Positions 5,310-7,253 of a stretch of 7,253 nucleotides of DNA are shown here, piece after piece (the stretch's first letter is position 1; each line of letters starts with the position of its first letter). The DNA lies in NCBI GenBank assembly GCA_937916035.1, contig CALGIH010000257.1, forward strand, positions 1-7,253. Direction: 5' to 3'. This DNA is from an uncultured Lacinutrix sp. (GTDB lineage Bacteria > Bacteroidota > Bacteroidia > Flavobacteriales > Flavobacteriaceae). The translations under genes were made by a program, and so were the position numbers. Under the pieces are notes generated by a model. The model did not search any database. It was not told the DNA's origin and saw only the letters and a program-made list of their open reading frames with translations.

Positions 5310-7253
5310 ATGAAAATTTTAAAATTATTGCTCATTGCGCTATTAATTTGGCCAGTGACTGCTTACACGCAAACAAAAAAACAAAATAGTAAAAAAGCAA
5401 CTTCTACTGAAACTTTAGACAAAAATTTTCACACCCTTAAGTGGCGAAATATTGGTCCTTTTCGTGGTGGACGTAGTGTAACTTCAACTGGTGTTGTTGG
5501 GCAATCTAACACCTATTACATGGGAAATACAGGAGGAGGTATCTGGAAAACTATTGATGCAGGAAATACTTGGCTCAATGTTTCTGATGGATTTTTAAAA
5601 ACTGGAACCGTTGGAGCTATTGCAGTTTCTGAAAGTGATCCAAATGTTGTCATTGCTGGAATGGGAGAACATGCAGCTAGAGGTGTTATGACATCAATGG
5701 GAGATGGCGTTTACAAATCTACAGACGCAGGAAAAACATGGACACATATTGGATTAGATAACTCTCGTCATATTTCTGATGTGATTATCCATCCAACAAA
5801 TCCTGATGTCATATACGTGACTGCTCAAGGAGCACAATATGGACCATCAACTGAAAGAGGTGTGTATCGTACTATTGATGGTGGTAATAATTGGGAACGT
5901 ATTCTCTATATTGATGAAAATACTGGAGCCTCTTCCCTATCAATGGATATGACTAATCCGCGAATTTTATACGCAGCTATGTGGCAACATCGTCGTTATC
6001 CTTGGACGATGGAATCTGGAGGAAAAAATTCTGGACTACATAAGTCAACAGATGGCGGAACTACTTGGGAACCTATGAAAACTGGTTTACCCGAAGCTTT
6101 TGGTAAATCTGGGATCTCAGTATCTAGGGCAAATCCAAATAGAGTTTATGCTGTTATTGAAGCCGAAGGCAAAAAAGCGGGTGTTTACAGATCAGATGAT
6201 GCAGGAAAAAAATGGGCACAAATAAATTCTGATAGAGTTAATATTACGCGATCATGGTATTATATGGAAATTTTTGCCGATCCACAGAATGAGAACATTG
6301 TGTATGTTTTAAACGCTCCTGTAATGAGATCTATCGATGGAGGTAAAAATTTCTCTAATGTTTCTGTTCCACATGGAGATAACCATCATTTATGGATCAA
6401 TCCAAATGACAATACCAATATGATTAACTCCAACGATGGAGGAGCTAACATTTCATTTAATAGTGGTACTAGTTGGAGTACTCAAGAAAACCAACCAACA
6501 GCGCAATTTTATCGTGTTATTACTGATAATTTAGTGCCTTATAATGTCTATGGTGGTCAACAAGATAATTCGGCTATCTCTATTAAAAGTAGAACTAATG
6601 GTTTTGGTATTGATTGGAAAGATTGGCATTCAGTTGCTGGTTGTGAAAGTGCGTTTTTGGCGTTTGATCCTGATAATCCAGAACATGTTTATGGTGGATG
6701 CTATCAAGGCATTATTGAACGGTTTGTATCTTCTTCAAACACCTCAAAACCAATAAAAGAATATCCAGAATTAGGTCTGAGCATCGAGCCTAAAGATTTT
6801 AAATATCGTTACAATTGGAATGCACCAATTATAAGTTCTCCTCATGATAGAGGTACTATTTATCACGCTGGAAATGTAGTTTTTAAAACTCAAGATGGTG
6901 GTAATAGTTGGGCCGTTGTTAGTCCAGATTTAACTAAAAACGAAAAAGACAAGCAAGGACCTGGTGGGATTCCTTACACCAATGAAGCTGCAGGTGGCGA
7001 AAACTATAACACACTGATGTCTTTAGTTGAATCTCCACACGAAGAAGGCGTTCTATATGCTGGAAGTGATGATGGGCTTATTCATATCACAAAAGATGGC
7101 GGAAAAAACTGGACGAACATTACACCTAAAGATGTTCCTGATGGCGTCATAAATAGCATTGAAGTATCTCCTCATGATGCTGCGACTGCTTTCATTACAA
7201 TTATGAGATATAAGTCTATGGATTTAAAACCATATATTTTTAAAACTAATAAT
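5310..7253 (+). CDS. Secreted Asp-box (BNR/VPS10-type) beta-propeller protein, 3'-truncated by window edge
   Basis: The frame is open from ATG 5310 to the last base, 648 codons with no stop, so the C-terminus lies outside; related proteins I recall run to about 900-1100 residues. An in-frame TAA at 5304 makes this start the first possible one. Residues 1-18 are a signal peptide (KILK, then core LLLIALLIW, cleavage likely after PVTA), followed by a K/S/T/Q-rich linker to about 37. The rest is a beta-propeller with Asp boxes (S/T-x-D-x-G-x-x-W/F) starting at residues 81, 137, 188, 246, 295, 341, 374 (degenerate), 527 and 594; KTNN at 645-648 looks like the next. Between boxes seven and eight lies YGGQQDNS at 414-421 and a module with C445 and C464, possibly disulfide-bonded. 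Such proteins are often labelled glycosyl hydrolase or VPS10/sortilin-like, but Asp boxes are structural and I see no sialidase catalytic set, so no enzyme activity is supported. Any C-terminal secretion domain is out of view. Confidence 0.92.
   Translation, partial: MKILKLLLIALLIWPVTAYTQTKKQNSKKATSTETLDKNFHTLKWRNIGPFRGGRSVTSTGVVGQSNTYYMGNTGGGIWKTIDAGNTWLNVSDGFLKTGTVGAIAVSESDPNVVIAGMGEHAARGVMTSMGDGVYKSTDAGKTWTHIGLDNSRHISDVIIHPTNPDVIYVTAQGAQYGPSTERGVYRTIDGGNNWERILYIDENTGASSLSMDMTNPRILYAAMWQHRRYPWTMESGGKNSGLHKSTDGGTTWEPMKTGLPEAFGKSGISVSRANPNRVYAVIEAEGKKAGVYRSDDAGKKWAQINSDRVNITRSWYYMEIFADPQNENIVYVLNAPVMRSIDGGKNFSNVSVPHGDNHHLWINPNDNTNMINSNDGGANISFNSGTSWSTQENQPTAQFYRVITDNLVPYNVYGGQQDNSAISIKSRTNGFGIDWKDWHSVAGCESAFLAFDPDNPEHVYGGCYQGIIERFVSSSNTSKPIKEYPELGLSIEPKDFKYRYNWNAPIISSPHDRGTIYHAGNVVFKTQDGGNSWAVVSPDLTKNEKDKQGPGGIPYTNEAAGGENYNTLMSLVESPHEEGVLYAGSDDGLIHITKDGGKNWTNITPKDVPDGVINSIEVSPHDAATAFITIMRYKSMDLKPYIFKTNN
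5550..7112 (+). repeat. Nine Asp-box (BNR) repeats within the propeller gene
   Basis: These are protein-level repeats, not exact DNA repeats. Motifs begin at bases 5550 (TIDAGNTW), 5718 (STDAGKTW), 5871 (TIDGGNNW), 6045 (STDGGTTW), 6192 (SDDAGKKW), 6330 (SIDGGKNF), 6429 (SNDGGANI, lacking the aromatic), 6888 (TQDGGNSW) and 7089 (TKDGGKNW). Spacing is about 46-58 residues for the first six, consistent with one propeller blade each, then 33, 153 and 67. The 153-residue break separates two groups of blades. Confidence 0.85.

Noticed and set aside
6544..6756. 70-residue ORF on the plus strand
   Set aside because: It is out of frame with, and wholly inside, the Asp-box protein gene, whose frame is coherent throughout; a shadow.
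5310..7253. Sialidase assignment from the Asp boxes
   Set aside because: Asp boxes are structural and occur in many propellers; I saw no FRIP motif, arginine triad or tyrosine/glutamate pair pattern to support sialidase activity.
1..7253. Mobile element, CRISPR array or defence island
   Set aside because: No transposase, integrase, regularly spaced exact repeats, tRNA-flanked attachment site or recognised defence gene was seen; most genes are housekeeping and composition looks uniform.

Overview
The window looks like chromosomal DNA from a member of the Bacteroidota, most probably the family Flavobacteriaceae. The evidence is: A+T-rich sequence with A/T-ending codons; starts preceded by A/T-rich leaders without Shine-Dalgarno motifs; a promoter upstream of sucC that fits the Bacteroidota consensus (TTG, about 20 bp, TAnnTTTG); and a large secreted BNR/VPS10-type propeller protein of a kind common in marine flavobacteria. 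Genus cannot be fixed from the sequence alone.

Layout, left to right. Bases 1-1299 are the 3' two thirds of uvrB (+), the nucleotide-excision-repair helicase; its start lies before the window. It converges tail to tail, with a 2-bp gap, on a small TerB-like gene (-, 1302-1703). An AT-rich stretch of about 300 bp with several dyads follows and ends in a strong minus-strand terminator (1951-1985). That terminator belongs to a small exported protein (-, 2010-2351) whose mature part resembles a stripped-down TonB C-terminal domain. Next is a 205-bp gap with palindromes and the sucC terminator (2501-2533). sucC (-, 2557-3747) encodes the succinyl-CoA synthetase beta subunit, with its own promoter and terminator and no sucD beside it. 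A 188-bp divergent region separates it from lysA (+, 3936-5168), diaminopimelate decarboxylase. Finally, a large secreted Asp-box propeller protein (+, 5310 to the window end) is open at its 3' end: 648 codons are visible with no stop.

The genes do not form one pathway. They cover DNA repair (uvrB), the TCA cycle (sucC), lysine and peptidoglycan precursor synthesis (lysA), and three proteins of unknown role (TerB-like, small exported, BNR/VPS10-like). Each appears to be its own transcription unit. I see no tRNA, rRNA, CRISPR array, transposase, integrase, attachment site or phage gene.

I did not find a convincing new multi-gene system. The items most worth a second look are the open-ended Asp-box protein, the small TonB_C-like exported protein, the TerB-like gene converging on uvrB, and short palindromes and direct repeats in the intergenic regions.
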